64,000 nt of DNA from M1-B18 sp048264125 (lineage in GTDB: Bacteria; Bacillota; Clostridia; Peptostreptococcales; Natronincolaceae), in contig JBLXDM010000003.1 in NCBI GenBank assembly GCA_048264125.1, forward strand, positions 336,873 to 400,872. The letters run 5' to 3'. Made by a program: the position numbers and the translations under genes. The stretch's first letter is position 1; each line of letters opens with the position of its first letter. Shown here in pieces: positions 53,170 to 62,328 of the stretch. Under the pieces are notes generated by a model, which saw only the letters and a list, made by a program, of their open reading frames with translations, did not search any database and had not been told where the DNA came from.

Positions 53170-54927
53170 TTATACTTTGACACTCCACCCAAGACTCTCC
53201 TGCTGTATATTGTACAGCCTTTCGTATAGCCCCTTCTTCTCCATCAGCTCCCGATGTGTTCCCTCCTCTATAGCCCTGCCATTATCTAAAACGATTATTT
53301 TATCGGCACCTGCTATGGTTCTCAAGCGGTGGGCTATAACCACTACGGTTTTTCCCTCCACCAGCCTGGAAATGGCCTGCTGTATATAGACCTCGTTTTC
53401 TGGGTCCAGTGAGGCTGTTGATTCGTCCAGTAAAACTATAGGGGCATTTTTCAACAGAGCTCTGGCAATGGATATCCGCTGCCTTTCACCTCCGGAAAGG
53501 GTGCTGCCGTTTTCTCCGATAAGGGTTTGATAGCCCTCTGGCATGTTGCTTACAAATTCATGGCAGCAGGCGGCTTCTGCAGCTGCCATAACCTCCTCCT
53601 GAGTGGCATTCATATTTCCTATTTTAATATTGTTATATATCGTATCGTTAAATAGCACGACATTTTGAAATACGATTGAAATATAGCCCATCAAATGCTC
53701 CGGGTCTAAGCTTTTCACATCTATACCGTCGATTTTTATAGCCCCATTATTAACGTCCCAGAATCTAGCTATAAGCTTTGATAGTGTGCTTTTTCCACTG
53801 CCAGAGGGCCCCACCAATGCAGTTATACCGTTGGCTGGTATCGAGATCGTCATATCCTTTATTACTGTATCCTCTGTTGTAGAATTATCATTGTAGCTAA
53901 AGGAAACCCCTTCAAAATCTATATTGAATTCCTTAAGCTGCCGGTCAGCATCACCCTCCATTATTGGAACTGAAAACAGGGTTCTCATACGACCTGTGGA
54001 TACCCTCATATATAAAAGCTCCGGCAACAAAGTAAGCTCTGTAAGTATCGGTCCATATATCCTAACCACTATCAGAAAGAACATCAAAAGAGGTATTAGT
54101 TCAATTTTACCCCCGGTCAATAGATAGGTCCCCACAAAAACCGTCAGTCCTACGCCTGCCTGAACAACAATTTGAGCCCCGGTAACAAATATCCCTGTAA
54201 TGAATTCCATCCTAATGGCCATCTGCTTCATAAGCTTAAGGGCATTGTCTAGGGCTGAGAAGCTTGAGCCCTCCAGTCGGCAGGACTTTATTACCTTAAT
54301 TCCTTCAAGGTACTCCTGCACCTGCTCCGAAGCCCTAAGCTTCGCCTCCACATGGCTTTCACTTAGTTTCTTTTGTAGCCTTCTGCTTAAAAGAATAATC
54401 ATGAAGGCCACAGGCACCGTAGCAAATATCGTCAGTGCCAATCTCCAGTCAAATATGGCCAGGGCTAAGCAAACCATTGAAATGGATATTGCGTTTGCCA
54501 GCAGCTGGGGAATAATATGACTCATAACATGCTCGCTGGTGGCACAATCCCCCATAATATTTGTTGTTAGCTCGGTTAAATCCTTGGAATTAAAAAAGCT
54601 CATTGGCAGTCGCCTAATGTGCTCTGCAACTCTGGTTCTAGTAGCCTCGGATTCCAAATAGGAGGCAATATAGGTCTTCTTATAGTCGTTTTTAACAGCC
54701 AAAAATACCATTATCGCAGAGGCTATCCCCAGTCCAAATAATATCCACATGCGCCCCCATGAAAGCTGCTGTCCCGTTAGAGGCTTTAAAATCTCCCTAA
54801 AGACCTGTATGGTAACTCCAAAGGGCAGCATTAGTGATAAATTGGTTATAGTGCAGGCCAAAATCGCCTTTTTCAAATTGCTGTAGCCCTTCTCAGTAAG
54901 CATTAGCCTTTCCTTTAGCTTAAGCAT
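53170..54927 (-). CDS. ABC exporter-fold protein, second half-transporter
   Basis: A 585-residue half-transporter: six-helix membrane domain (about 20-310) and a C-terminal nucleotide-binding domain with Walker A GPSGSGKST, signature LSGGERQRISIARAL and Walker B IVLLDESTASLDPENE. It pairs with the upstream gene product (overlapping start, 8 bases) as a heterodimer. Similar YbtP/YbtQ- and IrtA/IrtB-type pairs import metallophores using an exporter fold. The nearby PchR-like and DtxR regulators support an iron or metallophore role. Function is inferred. Confidence 0.88.
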   Translation of the reverse strand: MLKLKERLMLTEKGYSNLKKAILACTITNLSLMLPFGVTIQVFREILKPLTGQQLSWGRMWILFGLGIASAIMVFLAVKNDYKKTYIASYLESEATRTRVAEHIRRLPMSFFNSKDLTELTTNIMGDCATSEHVMSHIIPQLLANAISISMVCLALAIFDWRLALTIFATVPVAFMIILLSRRLQKKLSESHVEAKLRASEQVQEYLEGIKVIKSCRLEGSSFSALDNALKLMKQMAIRMEFITGIFVTGAQIVVQAGVGLTVFVGTYLLTGGKIELIPLLMFFLIVVRIYGPILTELTLLPELLYMRVSTGRMRTLFSVPIMEGDADRQLKEFNIDFEGVSFSYNDNSTTEDTVIKDMTISIPANGITALVGPSGSGKSTLSKLIARFWDVNNGAIKIDGIDVKSLDPEHLMGYISIVFQNVVLFNDTIYNNIKIGNMNATQEEVMAAAEAACCHEFVSNMPEGYQTLIGENGSTLSGGERQRISIARALLKNAPIVLLDESTASLDPENEVYIQQAISRLVEGKTVVVIAHRLRTIAGADKIIVLDNGRAIEEGTHRELMEKKGLYERLYNIQQESLGWSVKV

Positions 54928-56746
54928 TTTCTACAAGCCCCCTTCCGTCTAATTTCCAAGCTAAGGACTTGGTATACATGTCCCACATTCCACTATATTT
55001 CCCTTTATTCTCAAGCAGCTGTTGATGGTTTCCCTCTTCAATAAGCCTGCCTTTATCCAGCACCAATATCTTGTCGGCACCCCGTACAGTAGATAGTCGA
55101 TGCGCTATAATTATAACGGTTTTATTTTTCATCAGCTTTTCAAAGGCCTTTTGAATCAGATGCTCATTTTCTGGATCTGCAAAGGCCGTCGCCTCGTCCA
55201 ATACAAGTATAGGCGAATTTTTAACTATGGCTCTTGCGATGGCAATACGTTGACCTTCACCACCGGAAAGATGTACCCCCTTCGTACCAATTACCGTATG
55301 ATAGCCCTGTGGAAGCCTTTCTATAAATTCATGGCATTGTGCTGCCTTAGCAGCTGCAATGATTTCTTCTTCCGTCGCCTTTAGATTCCCCATTCTTATA
55401 TTCTCCATTATACTTTGCTTGAAGAGAAAGACATCCTGAAACACAAAGCTAACCTTTTCCATCAAATCCTCCAGCCTCATATCCCTAATATCCGTTCCCC
55501 CTATTTCAATCCCCCCCTCTGTAGTATCGTAAAACCTTGGTATTAGATGGGCTATGGTGCTCTTTCCGCTGCCGGAGGGTCCTACTAGAGCTGTAATTTC
55601 CCCCGCCTTTGCCTTAAAGCTTAGGTTCGTCAAAGCAGCTGTACTGCCATCTTCATTATAGGTAAAGGATACATTTTTAAATGCTATTTCGGTTCCATCA
55701 TTTGTTTTCGAGACCTCGACATTTTGGAGCTTCTTATGATTCAATATCTCATCCATCCGCTCAACGCCACCTGTTATACGCATACCATCACTGGTTACAT
55801 ACATAACCTTCATCATGATTGTAGAAATTGCAGGTACAAAAATTAAATAGAATATAAAGGTCATGGCAAAATCGGTATAATCCGTTGTATTCATCCCTAT
55901 TAAAATCCCCACAGGAATTAGAAACAGGTATATGTTATTAATAATCGTCATAAAGCCAGACATATAGTTTTCCCAGCTTAGGGTATAGGGTATCACGTAA
56001 TTGGTATAGGCCTTGATGGTGTCATGCAGCCTTCTAAAGGAATACACCGTCTGTTTAAAGGCCTTAACTACTGAAATGCCTCTAATGTATTCCACAGATG
56101 CATTATTCATTTCCTCAAGGGTTTTTTGATATCTTTCAAGATTTACCTTTGCCCCTTCATTGCCATAGGCCTTTATCTGAATAGTAAAGGCTATGGCTAT
56201 TCCCACTAGGGCAGCCAGTCCAAAACGCCAGTCTATTGAAAGCAGTATCACCAGCATTACAATTGGTGCTACAAAGGAGGCAACAATATCCGGCAGCTGA
56301 TGGGCAATAAAGCCTTCAATTTTTTCAATATTTTCATCCATAATCTTACGTAGCCTTCCACTGCCTGTGTTTAGATGAAAGCCTAGAGGAAGTCTAGATA
56401 AATGGGCAGCAAAATTAACCTTTAGCTCATACAGAGTTCCAAAGGCCGCCAGATGAGAAAACATCAGAGCAGCAAAATATAATAATATGTTCCCCAGAAC
56501 ACCACCAAAGGCAATCCAGCCGTATGTAACGGTTCTACTTGCCTCCAAAGCGGAAAAATCAGGATATACCTCAAGGATTTCACCGATAATATAATAAATG
56601 GCCATATAGGGCACAAAGGAGGCTATTGAGGCCAATGCCGACAATATAACCGAGGCTATTATCAGGGGCTTCTTGGTTGCTGCTATTTCAAGAAGCCTGG
56701 CCATGCCCACCTTAGGGACATCAGTTTTTGATTTCTTCTTCTCCAT
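54920..56746 (-). CDS. ABC exporter-fold protein, first half-transporter
   Basis: A 608-residue half-transporter with an N-terminal membrane domain (LIIASVILSALASIASFVPYMA onward) and C-terminal ATPase (Walker A GPSGSGKST, LSGGEGQRIAIARA, VLDEATAFADPENE). The frame extends to a TTG at 56764, but ATG 56746 has AGAGG 7 bases upstream. It precedes and overlaps the partner gene. Its upstream region carries a DtxR-type box and a Fur-type palindrome, so it is likely iron-regulated. Drug export remains possible because YbtPQ and multidrug exporters share the fold. Confidence 0.88.
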   Translation of the reverse strand: MEKKKSKTDVPKVGMARLLEIAATKKPLIIASVILSALASIASFVPYMAIYYIIGEILEVYPDFSALEASRTVTYGWIAFGGVLGNILLYFAALMFSHLAAFGTLYELKVNFAAHLSRLPLGFHLNTGSGRLRKIMDENIEKIEGFIAHQLPDIVASFVAPIVMLVILLSIDWRFGLAALVGIAIAFTIQIKAYGNEGAKVNLERYQKTLEEMNNASVEYIRGISVVKAFKQTVYSFRRLHDTIKAYTNYVIPYTLSWENYMSGFMTIINNIYLFLIPVGILIGMNTTDYTDFAMTFIFYLIFVPAISTIMMKVMYVTSDGMRITGGVERMDEILNHKKLQNVEVSKTNDGTEIAFKNVSFTYNEDGSTAALTNLSFKAKAGEITALVGPSGSGKSTIAHLIPRFYDTTEGGIEIGGTDIRDMRLEDLMEKVSFVFQDVFLFKQSIMENIRMGNLKATEEEIIAAAKAAQCHEFIERLPQGYHTVIGTKGVHLSGGEGQRIAIARAIVKNSPILVLDEATAFADPENEHLIQKAFEKLMKNKTVIIIAHRLSTVRGADKILVLDKGRLIEEGNHQQLLENKGKYSGMWDMYTKSLAWKLDGRGLVENA

Positions 56747-56828
56747 TTTAAAACCTCTTTTCAATGAATTTTACTACCCTCTTATGATCTTTCATATAAC
56801 TTCTGTATGCCTCACCCCTTGTCAATGT

Positions 56829-56842
56829 AATTGATATCAATT
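56829..56842. promoter_or_regulatory. 14-bp palindrome resembling a Fur box
   Basis: AATTGATATCAATT is a perfect palindrome just upstream of TTGACA on the minus strand, before the ABC genes. It resembles GATAAT-type Fur sites. Iron regulation is inferred. Confidence 0.4.
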
Positions 56843-56861
56843 ATCATTTATGCCTATGCTT

Positions 56862-56880
56862 TTATATTAGCCTAAACTAA
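56862..56880. promoter_or_regulatory. DtxR-type operator before the ABC pair
   Basis: On the minus strand the 19 bases match the DtxR/IdeR consensus TTAGGTTAGGCTAACCTAA at about 16 positions (TTAGTTTAGGCTAATATAA). It lies about 120 bp upstream of the ABC gene. A DtxR-family gene is encoded at 58149-58544. Confidence 0.6.
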
Positions 56881-56974
56881 CGATTGAATTCAATGCCAAA
56901 CAGGATTATTATTATGGCAAAAAGTATTAAAGGTATAGGAAGCACTGCTTCCTATACCCATATTCTCAGGTCTA

Positions 56975-57970
56975 TTACTCCCGCCGCCTGTGCCTTGTAA
57001 GCTCCGACGGGTTGATACCATATTTTTTCCTGAATTTTTCTGCGAAATGGCTGGCATCACTATAGCCCACCTGAACAACCGCCTCTGTAACCCTAAGATT
57101 TTTTTCCTCCAATAGACTTCGTGCTAGCTCCAATCTCTTATCTATTATATATGCATGAATTGGCATTTCATACAGCTCCTTAAAGCCTACCTTTAGCTTG
57201 TATTCATTTAAGCATACAAGCCGTGCCAATCTTCCTATTGTTGGTGGTGCCGTAATACTGGAATCCAGTATGCCCTTAGCCCTTCTTAATGCCTCTAGAT
57301 CGGATGCTGAAAGCCTTAGCGCTGACCTCGGCTCATTTTTTTCATATATCAGCTCATTCAGGAATACTGCCAACAGCTCCAGCACCTTACCTTCAAGGTA
57401 AATCCTCTGAATATCCCTAGGAAAGCTACAATTTATCATATCATTTAATATAAGCCTTAGGGCGGGAGAATATTTAGCCTTAAAAAAGCTACTGTCGCCA
57501 TAGGTCAAAATCTCCTTGGAATATTCTCTGCCCAAGTATTCCAAAAGTCCCTTTATCAGCTCCTTCGAGAGCTGAATACTCAAGCCTATAAACCTACGGC
57601 CCGGAGTGTAGCTGCATATGCCGTTACCCTGCATCTCTTTAAAGGCATACCCCTCTCCCGCTCCAATCTCATACTCCTTATTGGCTCCCTCGACTCTCCA
57701 GTTAATTCCCTCACCCAGACAGAAGGCAAGACCATAGCTATGGGTATTTAGTCCTGCACCCATCTCTACACTTTCCTTCAGCTTTATATCTGTAATTGCT
57801 ACCTCTAGCCTTGGCTTTACTATTATCCTCTTACAATATCCCTCTCCAAGCTCCTGAGGCAATTTAATTTCATTATCATGGAGATTATAGCTAAAGGTAT
57901 TATTAAATAAGTCTGATATAGGACAGTCTCTCCTCTGAGTATTAAAAATGCAATATTTTTCACCCAGCAT
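56975..57970 (-). CDS. PchR/YbtA-like AraC-family regulator
   Basis: A 331-residue regulator with a ligand-binding N-terminal domain and C-terminal AraC HTH (LARLVCLNEYKLKVGFKELY, VQVGYSDASHFAEKFRKKYG). The LNEYKLKVGFKELYEMPIHAY pattern (shortened) is the PchR/YbtA mark; these bind siderophores and activate transporters. The frame begins at a GTG, but ATG 57970 is well spaced from AGAGGG. It lies upstream of the ABC pair, same direction, and divergent from the DtxR gene. Confidence 0.85.
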   Translation of the reverse strand: MLGEKYCIFNTQRRDCPISDLFNNTFSYNLHDNEIKLPQELGEGYCKRIIVKPRLEVAITDIKLKESVEMGAGLNTHSYGLAFCLGEGINWRVEGANKEYEIGAGEGYAFKEMQGNGICSYTPGRRFIGLSIQLSKELIKGLLEYLGREYSKEILTYGDSSFFKAKYSPALRLILNDMINCSFPRDIQRIYLEGKVLELLAVFLNELIYEKNEPRSALRLSASDLEALRRAKGILDSSITAPPTIGRLARLVCLNEYKLKVGFKELYEMPIHAYIIDKRLELARSLLEEKNLRVTEAVVQVGYSDASHFAEKFRKKYGINPSELTRHRRRE

Positions 57971-58027
57971 ATACACACCCTCTTAAAAAGATTTTATTAA
58001 CCATCGTCAGAGTTGGCAATTGGTCTT

Positions 58028-58043
58028 GTTAGATATATCTAAC
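58028..58043. promoter_or_regulatory. 16-bp palindrome between AraC and DtxR genes
   Basis: GTTAGATATATCTAAC is a perfect palindrome with TTAG/CTAA arms typical of DtxR-family operators. It lies between divergent starts, so it could control both genes. Confidence 0.55.
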
Positions 58044-58148
58044 TTTATTGTAGCATAAAATCCATATAATGTATTCTATTTTTAAGAGCCTTTATATCAA
58101 GTTAGAATTGAAGTATAATAGTAGTATTAATATATATTGGAGGAAATT

Positions 58149-58544
58149 ATGAAAAAGCTTACTTATACAATGGAAAATTATCTGGAGGCAATATACATAC
58201 TTTCTTCGGAGGAGCAGGGGGCAAGGGTGTCAGACATTGCCAATATGCTAGGAGTTACTAAAGCCAGCACCAACAGTGCCATGACCACCCTCGCAGAAAA
58301 GGGCCTTATAATTAATGAGAAATACAAAAAAGTGCTTCTGACTCCAACGGGTCAAAAAATTGCAGAGCTTACATCAAGAAAGCATGAGGTCATATTCAAA
58401 TTGTTAACCGAGGTGCTCAAGGTTGATGCTGCCATAGCGGATAGGGATGCCTGTGAAATTGAGCATGTCGTAAGTAATGAAACGATAGAGGCAATAGAAG
58501 AATATCTAAAGAAACACGATAGATGTTCTCCCATTTCATCTTAA
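58149..58544 (+). CDS. DtxR-family metal-dependent regulator
   Basis: A 131-residue protein with the N-terminal winged HTH (YTMENYLEAIYIL, VSDIANMLGVTKASTNSAM) and the metal-binding dimerisation region (EVIFKLLTEVLKVD, CEIEHVVSNETIEAIEEYL). No SH3-like C-terminal domain is seen, as in MntR or the short DtxR forms. Fe2+ or Mn2+ would activate DNA binding. The ATG at 58149 follows GGAGG; the frame opens at a TTG at 58137. Likely regulates the divergent regulator and ABC genes. Confidence 0.92.
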   Translation: MKKLTYTMENYLEAIYILSSEEQGARVSDIANMLGVTKASTNSAMTTLAEKGLIINEKYKKVLLTPTGQKIAELTSRKHEVIFKLLTEVLKVDAAIADRDACEIEHVVSNETIEAIEEYLKKHDRCSPISS

Positions 58545-58576
58545 CCTGTTCATAATTATTAAATCAGTGCATTTTA

Positions 58577-58616
58577 AAACCCATAGCTACTGTTATCATC
58601 CAGTGGCTATGGGTTT
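58577..58616. terminator. Bidirectional terminator after DtxR and opuC genes
   Basis: AAACCCATAGC and GCTATGGGTTT arms with an extra ACTG/CAGT inner pair. The DtxR gene and the osmoprotectant operon converge here. Confidence 0.8.
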
Positions 58617-58641
58617 CATTTAGCATTATACTATTTTAAGT

Positions 58642-59571
58642 TTAGTTTATTAAGCCCTGCTCCTTCAGCCAATCCTCAGCAACCTGGCGTGGCTCCATTT
58701 CTTCTATATCAACAAGATAATTCATCTGAGTCATTGCATCGTTATCAAGCTTTTCTGCAACCTTGTTTAATATTTCCTCCAGCTCAGGATGCTTTTCCAG
58801 AACATCTGCTCTTACTACAGCAGCAGGATTGTACACTGGAAAGAAGTCCTTATCGTCCTCAAGATTTATAAAATCGAAGGCAGCTATACGACCATCGGTG
58901 GCAAAGCCCATTCCTGTATCTACCTGTCCATCCTTTAAGGTTCTGTATACAATACCGATATCCATTACCTTCAGTGAATTCCCTGCAAATTCAAATTCGT
59001 ATGCCTCTTCAAGAGCCGGTAGTCCATCGGGTCTAGCTGTAAACTCATGGTCTGCTCCGAAGGAAAGGCTTCCGGGATTTGCATTGATGTAATCCGCTAA
59101 ATCGCTAATGCTGTTTAAGCCCAGTGATTCACTGTCTTCTCTCTTCATCATGATGGTATAGGTGTTGTTAAAGGGCGCATAATCCAGCCAAATCAGATCA
59201 TTATCTGCATCGGCTTCCTTAACCAGATCATAGGCCTCTTGAGAGTCTGTTATGGCTTCGTCATGCTGCAAATGCATCAGCCATGCAGTTCCTGTATATT
59301 CCCAATAAACATCGATATCGCCATTGATAAGGGCACTTCTTACCTTATCTGAACCTGCAACATTCGTATTATCTACAACCTCTAAGCCTGCATCCTCCAG
59401 TGCCAAAATTGTTATCTGACCCAGTATAAGCTGCTCAGTAAAATCCTTGGAGCCTACCTTGATGGCATCATCAGAAGCGGTAGTACCACAAGCAGAAAGC
59501 GCTGCTACCATGATCATAATTAGTCCCATTAGCAGGGCTGTCCTCTTAAAGCTGGTGTTAATTTTCTTCAT
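58642..59571 (-). CDS. opuCC: OpuC-type osmoprotectant-binding lipoprotein
   Basis: A 309-residue substrate-binding protein for glycine betaine, carnitine, choline or similar. The signal peptide ends in the lipobox LSAC (Cys28). The mature part has IKVGSKDFTEQLILGQI and YWEYTGTAWL with aromatic residues that usually cage quaternary amines. Last gene of the operon, 30 bases after opuCD. A terminator follows. Confidence 0.93.
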   Translation of the reverse strand: MKKINTSFKRTALLMGLIMIMVAALSACGTTASDDAIKVGSKDFTEQLILGQITILALEDAGLEVVDNTNVAGSDKVRSALINGDIDVYWEYTGTAWLMHLQHDEAITDSQEAYDLVKEADADNDLIWLDYAPFNNTYTIMMKREDSESLGLNSISDLADYINANPGSLSFGADHEFTARPDGLPALEEAYEFEFAGNSLKVMDIGIVYRTLKDGQVDTGMGFATDGRIAAFDFINLEDDKDFFPVYNPAAVVRADVLEKHPELEEILNKVAEKLDNDAMTQMNYLVDIEEMEPRQVAEDWLKEQGLIN

Positions 59572-59601
59572 AATATTTCCCCCTTGTTTTATTACATTTT
59601 T

Positions 59602-60333
59602 TTATATTATAGTTCTTCTTTCAACTACACCAAATACGATATCTGCAAGAATCGCCATCAGCGCTGGCAATGATGCACCCAGCATCAGTATTTGCCATCT
59701 GCTGACATTGTTCCCGGATATGATAAGGTCTCCTAGACCTCCACCCCCTACAAAGGCTGCAAGAATTGCAGTTCCTATGTTTATAGTAACAGCTGTTCTT
59801 ATGCCTGCTATTATTATAGGAAGGGCTAAAGGTAGCTCAATTTTGTAAAGTACTCGTTTGGAGGGCATTCCCATGCCTCTGGCGGCCTCTATAATTGAAG
59901 GCTGTACCTCCAAAATGCCTACCAAGGTATTGTTGAGAATTGGCAGCAGCGAATATATCCAAAGCGCCAGTATAGCGGTTTTGGAACCTATACCTAAAAA
60001 TCCAACGAATAGAGCCACTATAGCCAAGCTCGGTATGGTTTGCCCAATATTTACAACAGTCAGCACCTTAGCAGAGAATTTTTTGAATCTTGGTCGGGTA
60101 AGAAGAATGCCTAAGGGTACCGATGTTAATAAAGCTAGAAGACTGGATATTGCTACTATATAAATATGCTGCCATAGGCTTGTGAGTATTTTATTATAGC
60201 TTATAAAGCGCTCTACTATTCTGTCCTGTGGAAACCTTACAACATAAATACTAAAGGCTGTTCCCAGGCCTATTATCAACACAATTGAAAGAATGTCCTT
60301 TAACCTAAGAGATGATTTCTGAGCTTTGATCAT
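59602..60333 (-). CDS. opuCD: OpuC-type permease, second subunit
   Basis: A 243-residue BPD_transp_1 permease with about six helices and the EAA-type loop (IIEAARGMGMPSKRVLYKIELPLALPII region, shortened). It pairs with OpuCB to form the osmoprotectant channel. ATG 60333 overlaps the ATPase stop and has GGTGAG upstream; the longer frame starts at GTG 60339. Confidence 0.9.
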   Translation of the reverse strand: MIKAQKSSLRLKDILSIVLIIGLGTAFSIYVVRFPQDRIVERFISYNKILTSLWQHIYIVAISSLLALLTSVPLGILLTRPRFKKFSAKVLTVVNIGQTIPSLAIVALFVGFLGIGSKTAILALWIYSLLPILNNTLVGILEVQPSIIEAARGMGMPSKRVLYKIELPLALPIIIAGIRTAVTINIGTAILAAFVGGGGLGDLIISGNNVSRWQILMLGASLPALMAILADIVFGVVERRTII

Positions 60334-61426
60334 TATCACTCACCGCCTTCAGTAGGTCATCCATAGTAATAATACCATCTACCTTACCCTTGCTGCCGGA
60401 TACGAAAACCGTCTTGCTTCCCATACTGAACATTCTAGAAAGGGCATCCTGCAATGTAGTTTTTGGTGTCAAGGTTTCACCAATAGGTTTAATAAAATCC
60501 TTTACTGCTGCCTTGTTATTTACAAGTGCACCATAGCTTACATAGCCCAAGAGCCTTTGTCCTTTATCAGTAACAAGAATATTTCTTACCCCATGCTTTA
60601 GAACAAGCTTTAAAGCCTCCTCCGTTGACATTTCGGAATCTATATTTGGTATGCTTCTCATAATGTCCTTACATTTTATAAGATTCATTATTTTAAGGCT
60701 GCCGTTTCCGCCTATAAGCTCTGACACAAATTCATCCGCTGGATTAGAAAGAATATCATTGGGTGTACCGAATTGCACAAGCCTTCCGTCCCTCATTACA
60801 GCAATTTTGTCACCCATTTTTATGGCCTCATCCATATCATGGGTGACAAATACGATGGTCTTCCCTATCTTTTCCTGAAGCCTTAGAAATTCATCCTGAA
60901 GCTTTCCTCTGGTTATTGGGTCCAATGCACCAAAGGGCTCATCCATTAGCATTACAGGAGGATCCGCTGCCAGGGCCCTTGCAACTCCTACCCTCTGTCT
61001 TTGTCCCCCACTTAAATCCTTGGGCCTCTTATCTCTGTAGATTTCAGGGTCCAGCTCCATTAGCTCCAGAAGCTCATCCACTCTGTGTCTAATTTTATTT
61101 CTGTCCCAGCCCTTTTCAATAGGTACTGTCGCTATGTTTTCTGCGATGGTCATATGAGGAAAAAGTCCGGTATCCTGAATAACATATCCTATATCCAGTC
61201 TAAGCTTTATCGGGTCAACCATATCTATATCCATATCATTAATATAGATTTTTCCTGAGGTTGCTTTTATCAGCTTATTTATCATTTTCATTGTTGTTGT
61301 TTTTCCACAGCCTGAGGGTCCAACCAGCATACATATTTCTCCCTTGTTAATATGCAGATCAAGACTATCCACGGCAGGCCCATCCTGATTATTATATTTC
61401 TTTAAAACCTTTTCAAATCTTATCAT
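60305..61426 (-). CDS. opuCA: OpuC-type ATPase with CBS domains
   Basis: A 373-residue ABC ATPase. Walker A is GPSGCGKTT, the signature is LSGGQRQRVGVARAL and Walker B is VMLMDEPFGALDP. Two C-terminal CBS domains (about 255-370) sense ionic strength in the family. The ATG at 61426 follows AGGAGG. Gene order here is opuCB-opuCA-opuCD-opuCC rather than the Bacillus opuCA-CB-CC-CD. Confidence 0.95.
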   Translation of the reverse strand: MIRFEKVLKKYNNQDGPAVDSLDLHINKGEICMLVGPSGCGKTTTMKMINKLIKATSGKIYINDMDIDMVDPIKLRLDIGYVIQDTGLFPHMTIAENIATVPIEKGWDRNKIRHRVDELLELMELDPEIYRDKRPKDLSGGQRQRVGVARALAADPPVMLMDEPFGALDPITRGKLQDEFLRLQEKIGKTIVFVTHDMDEAIKMGDKIAVMRDGRLVQFGTPNDILSNPADEFVSELIGGNGSLKIMNLIKCKDIMRSIPNIDSEMSTEEALKLVLKHGVRNILVTDKGQRLLGYVSYGALVNNKAAVKDFIKPIGETLTPKTTLQDALSRMFSMGSKTVFVSGSKGKVDGIITMDDLLKAVSDNDQSSEIIS

Positions 61427-61443
61427 TAAAGCACCTCCTTAAG

Positions 61444-62058
61444 CTATATCTCAAATCTTTTTTGTACCAGCCCTAAGCCCCTGTCAATAATTATCGTAAT
61501 AACAGAAACCATAACAGCACCGATGATAATCATCCTATCGTTGCCCCTGTTAATTCCTTGAAATATATATTCTCCAAGGCCTCCAGCACCGATGTATGCA
61601 GCAATGGCACCTATTCCTATACCCATTACGGCTGAGGTTCTAATCCCTGCCATTATAACAGGAAATGCCAGTGGGAGCTTAATCTTAAACATAATCTTGG
61701 TTTTTGTAAGCCCCATCCCTTTCGCTGCTTCTATGATGGAAGGTTCAATATTTACTATTCCGGTATACACATTCCTTATGATAGGTAGCTGAGTATACAA
61801 TACAAGACCTGCAATGGCAGGTGCTCTTCCTATTCCCATTATTGGTATAAGAATCGAAAAAAGTGCCAGACTGGGTATCGTCATTAATATATTGGCGATA
61901 TTTAGCATTACATTTGCCCAGGATTTTTTATGGGTTATTAGGATACCTATAGCTACACCTGCAATAATAGAAATAAGCATAGCAGTTACTACTATGGTGA
62001 AATGATCTATCGTCATCTTTAAAATAGTCTGCCAACGAGAAATCGCAAATTCAAGCAT
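61444..62058 (-). CDS. opuCB: OpuC-type permease, first subunit
   Basis: A 204-residue permease with about five helices and an EAA-like loop (PSIIEAAKGMGLTKTKIMFK, matched in OpuCD). It is the first gene of the operon; AGGAGG precedes ATG 62058 by 12 bases. The frame extends upstream to 62088 without a good ribosome site. Promoter at 62148-62176. Confidence 0.9.
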   Translation of the reverse strand: MLEFAISRWQTILKMTIDHFTIVVTAMLISIIAGVAIGILITHKKSWANVMLNIANILMTIPSLALFSILIPIMGIGRAPAIAGLVLYTQLPIIRNVYTGIVNIEPSIIEAAKGMGLTKTKIMFKIKLPLAFPVIMAGIRTSAVMGIGIGAIAAYIGAGGLGEYIFQGINRGNDRMIIIGAVMVSVITIIIDRGLGLVQKRFEI

Positions 62059-62147
62059 TTTTAACACACACCTCCTATCAACATGCAATTATTATTAAAT
62101 TCAAAACCAGTGATACTTGTTTCCTCACGAGCACAACTAACAATCTC

Positions 62148-62176
62148 ATTGTATCATACAAGTTGTCTCTAGTCAA
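62148..62176 (-). promoter_or_regulatory. Sigma-A promoter of the opuC operon
   Basis: TTGACT (62171-62176), 17 bases, TACAAT (62148-62153) on the minus strand. The region also holds TGATAC and ACTTGT elements repeated in inverted order nearby, which may be the regulator's site. Confidence 0.75.
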
Positions 62177-62250
62177 ATTTCATTGTCTTTTTTTCCCTGT
62201 TATGGTTTTTCTAACATAAACCTTATGACCCTAAGTATGTTTAATATCAG

Positions 62251-62279
62251 TTGACATGGAAATAATGAGAATGTATGAT
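62251..62279 (+). promoter_or_regulatory. Sigma-A promoter of the BusR-like gene
   Basis: TTGACA (62251-62256), 17 bases, TATGAT (62274-62279). It diverges from the opuC promoter, with less than 75 bp between. Confidence 0.78.
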
Positions 62280-62328
62280 TATATAGAATTAATATGCCTT
62301 AAAAAATACACTGGGTGTGGGTGAATAC

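Noticed and set aside
62111..62165. Simple palindromic BusR operator between opuC and the regulator
   Set aside because: TGATAC/GTATCA and ACTTGT/ACAAGT occur in an order that does not form one nested dyad, so no single site can be defined.
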